From NCBI GenBank assembly GCA_937906165.1, contig CALCYA010000005.1, forward strand, positions 1 through 12,488: a stretch of 12,488 bases of DNA, read 5' to 3'. Source of the DNA: an uncultured Bacteroidales bacterium. GTDB taxonomy: Bacteria > Bacteroidota > Bacteroidia > Bacteroidales > Bacteroidaceae. The notes under the pieces are model-generated. The model searched no databases and was not told the DNA's origin. It saw only the letters and a program-made list of their open reading frames with translations. A program made the translations under genes and the position numbers. Shown one piece after another: positions 1 to 7,571 of the stretch (its first letter is position 1; the number at the start of each line of letters is the position of its first letter).

Positions 1-9
1 AGAATGACA
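1..9. repeat. Possible right end of a third copy of the palindromic repeat, cut by the window edge
   Basis: The first nine bases, AGAATGACA, are identical to the last nine bases of the inner repeat at 11836-11844, and close to the end of the copy at 4553-4629, which ends in AAATGACA. The position, just beyond the end of a gene and its terminator, matches that of the complete copy after porZ. Nine bases can match by chance, so this is only a suggestion; the sequence to the left of the window would settle it. Confidence 0.35.
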
Positions 10-64
10 AAATACGCTAAATTTTAGTATAAATTCTTATATCGAACTCACGTTACATTACCAG

Positions 65-100
65 ATAAGAAAAAGACTCCCGCAGGAGTCTTTTTCTTAT
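65..100 (-). terminator. Rho-independent terminator of katA, probably bidirectional
   Basis: This is a perfect 16-bp stem (65-80 paired with 85-100) around the 4-base loop CGCA. The GC-rich core GACTCC/GGAGTC is flanked by A5 on one side and T5 on the other, so both strands end in a U-run. The catalase stop codon (97-99) lies within the outer part of the stem, so the terminator begins inside the gene's last codons. The symmetry suggests that it also stops transcription arriving from the left. Confidence 0.9.
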
Positions 101-1602
101 TTGGTAACGGTTGCTTCCAACCTCTCCTTCTCACTCATGGCAGCAAGCCTCATCACCTCGGTGATATCAAGTTTCAAGGCATCTGCAAGGCGTTTTCCGT
201 ACTCCTCATCGGCCAGATAGCAATGTGCAGCATGGCGGTATTTGATGTTGTCTGTAACTGGCATCATGTCCTCAACCGTATTTGCAATGAGCAATGCGCG
301 CTTCTCCTCTGTCATGAGCCTGTATAGATTGCCGGGCTGATAGAAACAGTCATCGGTTCGGTCTTCGTAAGGGTTATAACGCATCGATTCGCCGGCCACG
401 GCCGAGTGGATGTAATGCGCTTGAGTGACACCCCACTCCCCTATGCTGTTGGGAGAATAACCTTTTGTGGCACCGTTGTTGCCGTCTACACGCATAAGGC
501 CGTCACGGTGGAAGCTATGCACAGGACAATGCGCACGGTTTACGGGTATCTGGTCGTGGTTAACCCCCAGACGGTAACGCTGTGCATCGCCATAGGAAAA
601 CAGACGCCCTTGCAGCAGTTTATCGGGTGAAAGTCCTATTCCCGGAACTACATGTGCAGGGTTGAATGCAGCCTGCTCAACATCGGCAAAATAGTTCTGC
701 GGATTTCGGTTAAGCTCCAATATTCCCACCTCGATGAGCGGAAAATCCTTGTGGCTCCACACCTTTGTCACATCAAAAGGATTCTCGCGGTAATACGCTG
801 CCTGTTCCTGAGTCATAATCTGGAAATAGAGTTTCCAACGCGGGAAATCACCCTTCTCTATTGCTGTAAAAAGGTCCCGTCCATGGCTCTCGCGGTCCTT
901 TGCTATGACCGCTGCAGCCTCGGCATTGCTCAGGTTCTTTATCCCCTGTTGGGTGCGGAAGTGGAACTTTACCCAAAAACGTTCACCTTTTGCATTCACA
1001 AGGCTGAAAGTGTGCGAACCAAAGCCGTGCATATGCCTGTACGAAGCCGGAATACCACGGTCGGACATTACGATTGTAACCTGATGCAGCGCCTCGGGCA
1101 GCATTGTCCAGAAGTCCCAGTTGCTCTGCGGTGAACGCAGGTTCGTCTGCGGGTCACGCTTTATGGCGTGGTTAAGGTCGGGGAACTGCAGAGGGTCGCG
1201 CAGGAAGAATACAGGAGTATTGTTGCCCACAAGGTCCCAGTTACCCTCATCGGTGTAGAATTTAACTGCGAAGCCGCGGATATCACGTTCGGCATCAGCA
1301 GCTCCACGCTCGCCCGCTACAGTGGAGAAACGCACAAAGACATCAGTTACTTTGCCTATTTTTGAAAACAACGAAGCACAAGTGTAGTGTGTGACATCGT
1401 GCGTGACAGTAAACGTACCGAAAGCACCACTGCCCTTGGCATGCATACGACGCTCGGGAATGACCTCACGGTCGAAATGAGCCAGTTTCTCAAGCAGCCA
1501 GTTATCCTCTACCAGCAACGGCCCGCGCTCGCCGGCAGTAAGTGAATTTGTGTTGTCAGTGACCGGAGCACCGACCTCATTTGTCAGGAATTTCTTGTCC
1601 AT
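97..1602 (-). CDS. katA: Haem catalase, small-subunit type
   Basis: This 501-residue monofunctional catalase converts 2 H2O2 to water and O2 in the cytoplasm. The distal active-site histidine is His54 in the RRMHAKGSGAFG signature. The distal asparagine is Asn127 (VGNNTPVFF). The proximal haem ligand is Tyr337 in RLFSYGDAQRYRLG, with Arg333 before it. All four fall at a constant offset of 21 from the bovine numbering (75, 148, 358, 354). The length of about 500 residues without a C-terminal flavodoxin-like domain puts it with the small-subunit, clade 3-like enzymes that include the Bacteroides catalases. The chosen start gives MDKK and a normal N-terminus. It lies 87 bp after mutS on the same strand and ends in a strong terminator. 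Peroxide control by an OxyR-type regulator is likely from relatives, but no regulator is in the window. The family call is very secure; the katA rather than katB name is a convention. Confidence 0.97.
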   Translation of the reverse strand: MDKKFLTNEVGAPVTDNTNSLTAGERGPLLVEDNWLLEKLAHFDREVIPERRMHAKGSGAFGTFTVTHDVTHYTCASLFSKIGKVTDVFVRFSTVAGERGAADAERDIRGFAVKFYTDEGNWDLVGNNTPVFFLRDPLQFPDLNHAIKRDPQTNLRSPQSNWDFWTMLPEALHQVTIVMSDRGIPASYRHMHGFGSHTFSLVNAKGERFWVKFHFRTQQGIKNLSNAEAAAVIAKDRESHGRDLFTAIEKGDFPRWKLYFQIMTQEQAAYYRENPFDVTKVWSHKDFPLIEVGILELNRNPQNYFADVEQAAFNPAHVVPGIGLSPDKLLQGRLFSYGDAQRYRLGVNHDQIPVNRAHCPVHSFHRDGLMRVDGNNGATKGYSPNSIGEWGVTQAHYIHSAVAGESMRYNPYEDRTDDCFYQPGNLYRLMTEEKRALLIANTVEDMMPVTDNIKYRHAAHCYLADEEYGKRLADALKLDITEVMRLAAMSEKERLEATVTK

Positions 1603-1609
1603 AAGAAAA

Positions 1610-1643
1610 GGGTGTTAAGTATTCAAATGAATTCTCAACACCC
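1610..1643 (-). terminator. 34-bp dyad between mutS and katA: terminator-like hairpin or operator
   Basis: The two 17-bp halves match at 14 positions. The outer arms are GGGTGTT (1610-1616) and AACACCC (1637-1643); the inner arms are ATTCA (1621-1625) and TGAAT (1628-1632). In minus-strand RNA the A/C mismatch becomes a G-U pair, so a long stem forms and is followed at once by UUUUCUU and then the katA AUG. As drawn it resembles a rho-independent terminator for mutS. Because it occupies nearly the whole space where the katA promoter and leader must lie, it could instead be an operator or a leader hairpin. The sequence does not decide between these. Confidence 0.55.
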
Positions 1644-1655
1644 CTGTAATACAAT
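1624..1655 (-). promoter_or_regulatory. Weak candidate katA promoter inside the dyad
   Basis: On the minus strand ATTG (1652-1655) is followed after 20 bases by TTCATTTG (1624-1631). Each box has one mismatch from the Bacteroidetes consensus TTTG and TAnnTTTG. A start near 1617 would give a leader of about 15 bases. The -7 box lies at the centre of the dyad, which would suit repression by a bound dimer. With two mismatches this is tentative. Confidence 0.25.
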
Positions 1656-1689
1656 TTGTTCAAGGCCTACGCAGCAGTTTGCTTTTTAG

Positions 1690-4317
1690 TTATTTCCCTT
1701 TTACAATGCGCTTGATGTCATTAAGCTTGTTCAACGCCTCAAGCGGAGTAAGATTATTCACATCAATGCCTAAAATCTCATCGCGCACCTGTGAGAGTAC
1801 AGGGTCATCAAGCTGGAAGAAGTTGAGCTGAAGCCCCTCACGGCTGTCGGCAATCTCGGCTGTAGGAGCACTTTTGAGCTCACCGCGATTGTTGCCTGCC
1901 TCAAGTTTTTTGAGTATCTGCTCGGAGCGTCTTACAATGCTCTTGGGCATACCGGCAAGCTTTGCCACATGAATACCGAAAGAGTGCTCGCTACCCCCCG
2001 GCATGAGCTTGCGCAGGAAAATGACCTTGCCGTCAATCTCCTTTACCGACACATTGAAGTTCTTGATACGCGTGAAGCTCTTCTCCATCTCGTTTAGCTC
2101 GTGGTAATGCGTTGCAAAGAGAGTGCGTGCCCTACCCTTCGAGAACTCGTGGATATACTCTACGATGGCCCAGGCTATCGACATACCGTCGTATGTAGAT
2201 GTACCGCGACCGAGTTCGTCAAAGAGCACAAGGCTCTTCTCGGACAGATTGTTGAGGATATTTGCAGCCTCGGTCATCTCTACCATGAATGTAGACTCGC
2301 CTGCCGAGATATTATCGCTTGCTCCCACACGTGTGAATATCTTGTCCACAAGGCCTATATGCGCACTGTCGGCAGGCACAAAACATCCTATCTGGGCAAG
2401 CAGTGTGATGAGCGCTGTCTGTCGCAGGAGAGCCGACTTACCGGCCATATTAGGACCGGTAACGATTATTATCTGCTGCTTGTCGCTGTCAAGATAAAGG
2501 TCATTGGGGATATAATTCTCGCCCACTGCCATCTGACGCTCGATAACAGGGTGACGGCCCTGCTTAATATCGAGTACATCATCCTCGCTCACAACAGGAC
2601 GGATATATTTGTATGCACGTGACACGTTGGCGAATGATAGTAGCACATCAAGCCTTGCAAGATGCGATGCATTGACCTGTATAGAAGGGATATATGATGC
2701 CACATCGGCCACAAGAGAGTTGAAAATCTGCGACTCAAGAGCAAGGATCTTCTCCTCGGCACCCAAGATTTTCTCTTCATACTCCTTGAGTTCCTGTGTT
2801 ATGTAACGCTCAGCGTTCACAAGTGTCTGCTTGCGGATCCATTCGGCAGGCACATTCTCCTTGTAGGTGTTACGTACCTCGATGTAGTAGCCGAACACGT
2901 TGTTGAAAGATATCTTTAGGCTCGGGATACCCGTGCGTTCACTCTCGCGCTGCTGCAGCTGCATCAGGTAATCCTTACCGTGGTATGCAATGGCACGCAG
3001 CTCGTCGAGCTGCTCATTTACGCCGTCGGCCACTACCCCGCCCTTGTTCAGCAGCAAAGGCGGCTCGGGTACAATCTCATTGGCTATCCTGTCACGTATA
3101 TCGGCACAACAGTCGAGCTGTGCGCCTATCTGCTTGAGCACCTCGTTGTCTGAAGCCTCACAAGCCTGTTTTATGGGCTCGACAGCCTGCAGCGCAAGCT
3201 TCAGCTGAACAAGCTCACGCGGAGAGACACGCCCTGCCGCAACCTTTGCTATTATACGTTCAAGGTCACCTATCAGTTGCAGGTTCTCCTCGACAAGCTC
3301 ACGGAACAGCGGCTCGCGGAAATAGTATTCCACTATATCCAGACGCTCGTCAATGGGCTTCTTGTCCTTGAGTGGGAATACCATCCAGCGCTTCAACAGA
3401 CGCGCTCCCATAGCCGTGAGTGTGCGGTCCACCACCGACAGCAACGACGAACCGCCGTCGTGCATACTGCCCAACAGCTCAAGACTGCGGATAGTGAACT
3501 TGTCAAGACGCACATAACGCTCCTCCTCGATACGTGAGATGTTGCGGATATGCGATATCTGCGTGTGCAGTGTAACACCCAGATAGTGCAGAACGGCACC
3601 GGCCGCCACCACTCCGCTGCGCAGATGCGAGATACCGAAACCCTTGAGGTTCTTTGTCTCGAAATGCTTGGTCAGTTTCTCGTTCGCGAACTCCTCGGTA
3701 AAGGCCCAGTCATCGAGCTCGAATGTGAGATATTTACTGCCGAAACAATCCTCGAAACGGCTCTTGAGGCCACGCTCATAGAGCACCTCCTTTGGACGGA
3801 AATTGATCAGCAGCTTCTCGATGTAGTCGAAAGTACCCTCGGCAACAAGGAATTCTCCTGTTGAGATATCAAGGAATGACACGCCGCACATGGGCTTACC
3901 GAAGTGCACCGCTGCAAGGAAGTTATTCTCTTTATAATCAAGCACATTGTCGTTTATTGAGACACCCGGGGTGACAAGTTCGGTGATACCTCTCTTCACA
4001 AGTTTCTTTGTCATCTTGGGGTCCTCGAGCTGGTCGCAGATAGCCACGCGCTTGCCTGCCCTCACCAGCTTGGGCAGATAGTTGTCGAGCGCATGGAAAG
4101 GAAAGCCTGCCATCTCGATGGCTTTTGCAGTGTCACTTTTTCCATTGGAGCGCTTGGTAAGTGTGATACCGAGTATCTCCGATGCTACTATAGCGTCGGA
4201 ACAGTATGTCTCGTAGAAGTCTCCGCAACGGAACAGAAGGACCGCATCGGGGTGCTTCGCCTTGAGGTCATAGAACTGACGCATCATCGGGGTAACGGCT
4301 GTATCTTTTTCGGCCAT
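1690..4317 (-). CDS. mutS: DNA mismatch repair protein MutS
   Basis: This 875-residue ATPase binds mismatches and small loops in DNA and recruits MutL. The mismatch-recognition motif F-x-E is Phe34/Glu36 in GDFYETY. The C-terminal ATPase has a Walker A GPNMAGKS (621-628), where most bacteria have GPNMGGKST. It also has the signature region around 661-681 (TRVGASDNISAGESTF), Walker B with Asp700-Glu701 in FDELGRGTSTYDG, and the switch His737 in ATHYHEL. QLNFF at 830-834 fits the beta-clamp binding motif known in Bacillus subtilis MutS. The tail LEALNKLNDIKR (859-870) resembles the MutS oligomerization helix. Its length is normal for MutS1, and the mismatch motif separates it from MutS2. It is transcribed divergently from leuS, with katA downstream. 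The N-terminal Met is in frame with MMRQFYDLK, the usual family opening. Confidence 0.98.
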   Translation of the reverse strand: MAEKDTAVTPMMRQFYDLKAKHPDAVLLFRCGDFYETYCSDAIVASEILGITLTKRSNGKSDTAKAIEMAGFPFHALDNYLPKLVRAGKRVAICDQLEDPKMTKKLVKRGITELVTPGVSINDNVLDYKENNFLAAVHFGKPMCGVSFLDISTGEFLVAEGTFDYIEKLLINFRPKEVLYERGLKSRFEDCFGSKYLTFELDDWAFTEEFANEKLTKHFETKNLKGFGISHLRSGVVAAGAVLHYLGVTLHTQISHIRNISRIEEERYVRLDKFTIRSLELLGSMHDGGSSLLSVVDRTLTAMGARLLKRWMVFPLKDKKPIDERLDIVEYYFREPLFRELVEENLQLIGDLERIIAKVAAGRVSPRELVQLKLALQAVEPIKQACEASDNEVLKQIGAQLDCCADIRDRIANEIVPEPPLLLNKGGVVADGVNEQLDELRAIAYHGKDYLMQLQQRESERTGIPSLKISFNNVFGYYIEVRNTYKENVPAEWIRKQTLVNAERYITQELKEYEEKILGAEEKILALESQIFNSLVADVASYIPSIQVNASHLARLDVLLSFANVSRAYKYIRPVVSEDDVLDIKQGRHPVIERQMAVGENYIPNDLYLDSDKQQIIIVTGPNMAGKSALLRQTALITLLAQIGCFVPADSAHIGLVDKIFTRVGASDNISAGESTFMVEMTEAANILNNLSEKSLVLFDELGRGTSTYDGMSIAWAIVEYIHEFSKGRARTLFATHYHELNEMEKSFTRIKNFNVSVKEIDGKVIFLRKLMPGGSEHSFGIHVAKLAGMPKSIVRRSEQILKKLEAGNNRGELKSAPTAEIADSREGLQLNFFQLDDPVLSQVRDEILGIDVNNLTPLEALNKLNDIKRIVKGK

Positions 4318-4351
4318 ATATTCAAGTAGTTTTTATTCGGGAATAATTATG

Positions 4352-4359
4352 CGAAGATA
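4352..4359 (-). promoter_or_regulatory. Possible proximal -7 box for mutS
   Basis: The minus strand reads TATCTTCG followed by CA, one mismatch from TAnnTTTG. It would start transcription about 28 bases before the mutS ATG. No TTTG box stands at the right distance upstream, so this is a weak candidate. Confidence 0.25.
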
Positions 4360-4452
4360 GCTATTTTTATCCGATTTGAGAGCACAAGAAACAAAAAAGA
4401 ACTTTTGGCATCAAATTCATACGATAAAAAGGAAAATCATCCGAATTTTATA

Positions 4453-4460
4453 TATTTTTG
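4453..4460 (+). promoter_or_regulatory. Candidate -7 box for leuS
   Basis: TATTTTTG matches the Bacteroidetes -7 consensus TAnnTTTG exactly. No TTTG lies about 20 bases upstream, so only half the promoter is recognizable. A start near 4467 would give leuS a leader of about 225 bases that contains the hairpin at 4471-4487 and the whole palindromic repeat. Confidence 0.4.
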
Positions 4461-4470
4461 CAAGATATTG

Positions 4471-4487
4471 CATCTACTATGTAGATG
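4471..4487. repeat. Perfect short inverted repeat near the predicted leuS transcript start
   Basis: CATCTAC-TAT-GTAGATG is a 7-bp perfect stem with a 3-base loop. It begins about 10 bases after the TATTTTTG box. It could be an RNA hairpin at the 5' end of the leuS message or a binding site for a dimeric regulator. There is no U-run, so it is not a terminator. Confidence 0.5.
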
Positions 4488-4540
4488 ATGGAATAATGTC
4501 GAAAATAAACCACAGATAGACCAAAGTCATTAACATATAA

Positions 4541-4573
4541 CAAAATTAAGTTTTGTCATTCCGACAGAGCAAA
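4541..4573 (-). promoter_or_regulatory. Candidate two-box promoter toward mutS, using the repeat
   Basis: On the minus strand TTTG (4570-4573) is followed after 21 bases by TAATTTTG (4541-4548). Both boxes match the Bacteroidetes consensus exactly. The -33 box lies within the left arm of the palindromic repeat. A start near 4535 would give mutS a leader of roughly 215 bases. The match is good, but the long leader leaves doubt. Confidence 0.4.
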
Positions 4574-4629
4574 GCGACGAGGAATCTTAAACGTTAATGG
4601 AGATTTCTCACATCCGTTCGAAATGACAA
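4553..4629. repeat. Imperfect palindromic intergenic repeat, copy 1
   Basis: The 77-bp element runs from TTGTCATTCCGACAGAGC to the closing AAATGACAA and folds back on itself. The terminal pairing is TTGTCATT with AATGACAA; inner arms end in AATCT on the left and AGATTT on the right, around a loop of about 13 bases. The left arm differs from that of the copy at 11763 at only 4 of 34 positions, and the right arm at about 5 of 28, while the loops are unrelated. Conserved arms with free loops suggest selection on, or mobilization of, the folded form. It lies between the mutS and leuS promoter areas. Confidence 0.85.
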
Positions 4630-4691
4630 TGCATATTGATTGAATTACAGAATTATAATTGCTAATCTGGAAATAAAAAACAAAAGAATAT

Positions 4692-7523
4692 ATGGCATAC
4701 AATTTTAACGAGATTGAACAGAAGTGGCAGAAGCGATGGAAAGAGAACAACACCTATCGCGTAGTTGAGAATGACGATAAAAAGAAATTCTATGTGCTTA
4801 ACATGTTCCCTTACCCATCGGGAGCAGGATTGCACGTAGGACACCCGCTGGGTTACATTGCATCGGATATTTTCGCACGTTTCAAGCGTCTTCAGGGCTT
4901 CAACGTGCTCAATCCTATGGGTTACGATGCATACGGACTCCCGGCCGAGCAGTATGCCATCCAGACAGGACAGCACCCCGCAATAACCACAGAGCAGAAC
5001 ATCAACCGCTACCGTGAGCAGCTCGACAAGATAGGTTTCTGCTTCGACTGGAACCGCGAGATAAGGACCTGCGATGCAAACTACTACCACTGGACACAGT
5101 GGACATTCATCAAGATGTTCAACAGCTACTACGACAACGATGCAAAGTGCGCAAAGCCCATTGCTGAACTTATCGAAAAGTTGGCTAAAGAGGGTAGTGC
5201 AGGCATCAACGCCGCTTGTACCGAGGAGGTTGATGTTACAGCCCAGGAGTGGAACAGCATGGACGAGAAAGCACAGCAGGAGCTGCTTATGAACTGGCGC
5301 ATAGCGTTCCTCAACGAGACAATGGTGAACTGGTGCCCTGCATTGGGTACAGTGCTCGCCAATGACGAGGTTGTCGATGGTGTGTCGGAGCGCGGAGGTT
5401 TCCCTGTTGTACAGAAGAAGATGAAGCAGTGGTGCCTGAGAGTATCGGCATACTCACAGCGCCTGCTCGACGGCCTTGAGAGAATAGACTGGACAGAGTC
5501 GCTCAAGGAGACACAGCGCAACTGGATTGGACGCAGCGAGGGAACAGAGATGCAGTTCCGCGTAAAGGACAGTGACGTGCAGTTCACAATCTTCACCACA
5601 CGTGCCGATACAATATTCGGTGTCACATTCATGGTTCTTGCACCCGAGAGCGAGCTTGTAGCACAGCTCACCACTGAGGAGCAGAAAGAGGCTGTCGAGG
5701 CTTATCTTGACCGCACAAAGAAGCGTACCGAGCGTGAGCGCATGATTGACCGCAACGTGACAGGTGTATTCACCGGTTCATATGCAATCAACCCCATTAC
5801 AGGCGAGGAAATCCCCGTGTGGGTCAGTGACTATGTGCTTTCGGGTTACGGAACAGGCGCCATTATGGCCGTTCCTGCACACGACAGCCGCGACTACGCT
5901 TTCGCAAAGCACTTCGGCATTGAGATACGTCCGCTCATCGAGGGTTGCGACGTCAGCGAGGAGAGCTTCGACGCAAAAGAGGGTATCATGACCAACTCGC
6001 CTACAGCAGCATTCAGCGACTGCAAGCTCAACCTCAACGGACTCACAGTGAAGGAGGCCATTGCAAAGACAAAGCAGTTCGTTACCGATACAAAGCTCGG
6101 CCGTGTGAAGGTGAACTACCGTCTGCGCGATGCAATCTTCAGCCGCCAGCGCTACTGGGGCGAGCCGTTCCCCATCTACTACAAGAACGGTGTGCCTTAC
6201 CCGATACCCGAGGAGTGCCTTCCGCTTGAACTGCCCGAGGTAGAGAAGTTCCTCCCTACAGAGAGCGGCGAGCCACCTTTGGGCCACGCAAAGATGTGGG
6301 CTTGGGACACAGCAAACAACTGCATCACAAGCAAGGATAACATAGACAACAGTACAGTATTCCCTCTCGAACTCAATACAATGCCCGGTTTTGCAGGTTC
6401 AAGCGCATACTACCTGCGTTACATGGACCCACGCAACGGCAACGCACTTGTGGGCAAGGAGGCCAACAATTACTGGCAGAATGTAGACCTGTATGTGGGC
6501 GGTAAGGAGCACGCTACAGGCCACCTCATCTATTCACGTTTCTGGAACATGTTCCTGTTCGACACAGGCCTGAGCGTTAAGGAAGAGCCGTTCCAGAAGC
6601 TCATCAACCAGGGTATGATTCAGGGACGAAGCAACTTCGTATACCGCATAAAGGACACAAATACATTCGTGTCGCTCAACCTTGCAAAGCAGTACGATGT
6701 GACACCGTTGCACGTTGACGTGAACATTGTATCGAACGACATCCTTGACATTGACGCGTTCCGCGCTTGGCGTCCCGAGTATGCCGATGCAGAGTTCATC
6801 CTCGAGGACGGCAAGTATATCTGCGGCTGGGCAGTAGAGAAGATGAGCAAGTCAATGTTCAACGTTGTGAACCCCGATGTGATTGTAGAGAAGTACGGTG
6901 CCGACACACTGCGTATGTACGAGATGTTCCTTGGCCCCATCGAACAGTCAAAGCCTTGGGACACAAACGGTATCGACGGTTGTCACCGCTTCCTGCGCAA
7001 GCTCTGGGGTATGTTCTTCGACAAGAACGACAACTGCATCCTCACTGACGGAGAGCCCACAAAGGAGGAGCTCAAGTCACTGCACAAACTCATCAAGAAG
7101 ACTACAGAGGACATCCCAGCATTCTCATACAACACCACAGTGAGTGCCTTCATGATTTGCCTCAACGAGCTTACAGCACTCAAGTGCAACAAGAGGTCAA
7201 TCCTTGAGAAGGTTGTCGTTGTGCTGTCACCGTTTGCACCTCACATCTGCGAGGAGCTGTGGGAAATCATGGGACACAATACCACAATCTGCGACGCCGA
7301 GTGGCCTGCATACAACGAGGAGTACCTCAAGGAGGATACTGTCAAATATACAATCTCTTTCAACGGCAAGGCACGCTTTACAATGGACTTTGCTGCAGAC
7401 GCTACAAACGCCGACATCGAGGCAACCGTACTCGCCAACGAGAACAGCCAGAAGTATATCGACGGCAAACCCATCAAGAAGGTCATCATTGTTCCAAAGA
7501 AGATTGTTAATATAGTTATCTGA
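4692..7523 (+). CDS. leuS: Leucyl-tRNA synthetase
   Basis: This 943-residue class Ia synthetase charges tRNA-Leu. The HIGH-type motif is HVGH at 48-51 (after FPYPSGAGL), and KMSKS is at 717-721. The CP1 editing domain contains TTRADTIFG (302-310) and YGTGAIMAVPAHDSRD (386-401), with Asp398 at the conserved editing position. The C-terminal domain ends in KKVIIVPKKIVNIVI, the usual LeuRS tail. It is longer than the E. coli enzyme (860 residues), partly through extra sequence around 150-205. Where many bacterial enzymes have a CxxC zinc finger, this one reads NWCPALGTVLANDEV, so the zinc ligands appear lost. The gene is visibly GC-richer than its surroundings, as expected for a well expressed gene. 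It probably heads an operon with the YitT gene (48-bp gap), rdgB and porZ. Confidence 0.98.
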   Translation: MAYNFNEIEQKWQKRWKENNTYRVVENDDKKKFYVLNMFPYPSGAGLHVGHPLGYIASDIFARFKRLQGFNVLNPMGYDAYGLPAEQYAIQTGQHPAITTEQNINRYREQLDKIGFCFDWNREIRTCDANYYHWTQWTFIKMFNSYYDNDAKCAKPIAELIEKLAKEGSAGINAACTEEVDVTAQEWNSMDEKAQQELLMNWRIAFLNETMVNWCPALGTVLANDEVVDGVSERGGFPVVQKKMKQWCLRVSAYSQRLLDGLERIDWTESLKETQRNWIGRSEGTEMQFRVKDSDVQFTIFTTRADTIFGVTFMVLAPESELVAQLTTEEQKEAVEAYLDRTKKRTERERMIDRNVTGVFTGSYAINPITGEEIPVWVSDYVLSGYGTGAIMAVPAHDSRDYAFAKHFGIEIRPLIEGCDVSEESFDAKEGIMTNSPTAAFSDCKLNLNGLTVKEAIAKTKQFVTDTKLGRVKVNYRLRDAIFSRQRYWGEPFPIYYKNGVPYPIPEECLPLELPEVEKFLPTESGEPPLGHAKMWAWDTANNCITSKDNIDNSTVFPLELNTMPGFAGSSAYYLRYMDPRNGNALVGKEANNYWQNVDLYVGGKEHATGHLIYSRFWNMFLFDTGLSVKEEPFQKLINQGMIQGRSNFVYRIKDTNTFVSLNLAKQYDVTPLHVDVNIVSNDILDIDAFRAWRPEYADAEFILEDGKYICGWAVEKMSKSMFNVVNPDVIVEKYGADTLRMYEMFLGPIEQSKPWDTNGIDGCHRFLRKLWGMFFDKNDNCILTDGEPTKEELKSLHKLIKKTTEDIPAFSYNTTVSAFMICLNELTALKCNKRSILEKVVVVLSPFAPHICEELWEIMGHNTTICDAEWPAYNEEYLKEDTVKYTISFNGKARFTMDFAADATNADIEATVLANENSQKYIDGKPIKKVIIVPKKIVNIVI

Positions 7524-7571
7524 TAACGGAAACGAGAGACAAACTATAAACGGTTTTAAAACTTTAAAACT

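Larger units (their letters stand above)
4318..4691. other. Divergent intergenic region between mutS and leuS
   Basis: This 374-bp AT-rich gap lies between two genes that read away from each other. It holds candidate promoters on both strands, a perfect 7-bp hairpin at 4471-4487 and one palindromic repeat at 4553-4629. No convincing coding frame is present: the open frame on the minus strand starting near 4753 simply reads through the repeat. I see no tRNA, riboswitch or leader peptide with leucine codons. Confidence 0.85.

Noticed and set aside
652..1134. 160-codon open frame on the plus strand inside katA
   Set aside because: It is an antisense shadow of a clearly recognized catalase frame, with no family motif.
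4461..4691. T-box or leucine attenuator before leuS
   Set aside because: There is no T-box core or specifier-loop sequence and no open frame with leucine codons; the ATGs here run into stops within a few codons.
4556..4753. Minus-strand frame that starts in leuS and ends in the palindromic repeat
   Set aside because: Its C-terminal part is only the repeat read through, and its N-terminal part is antisense to leuS.
4662..5090. 142-codon minus-strand frame across the leuS start
   Set aside because: It is antisense to conserved LeuRS motifs including HVGH, and no promoter or family resemblance is seen.
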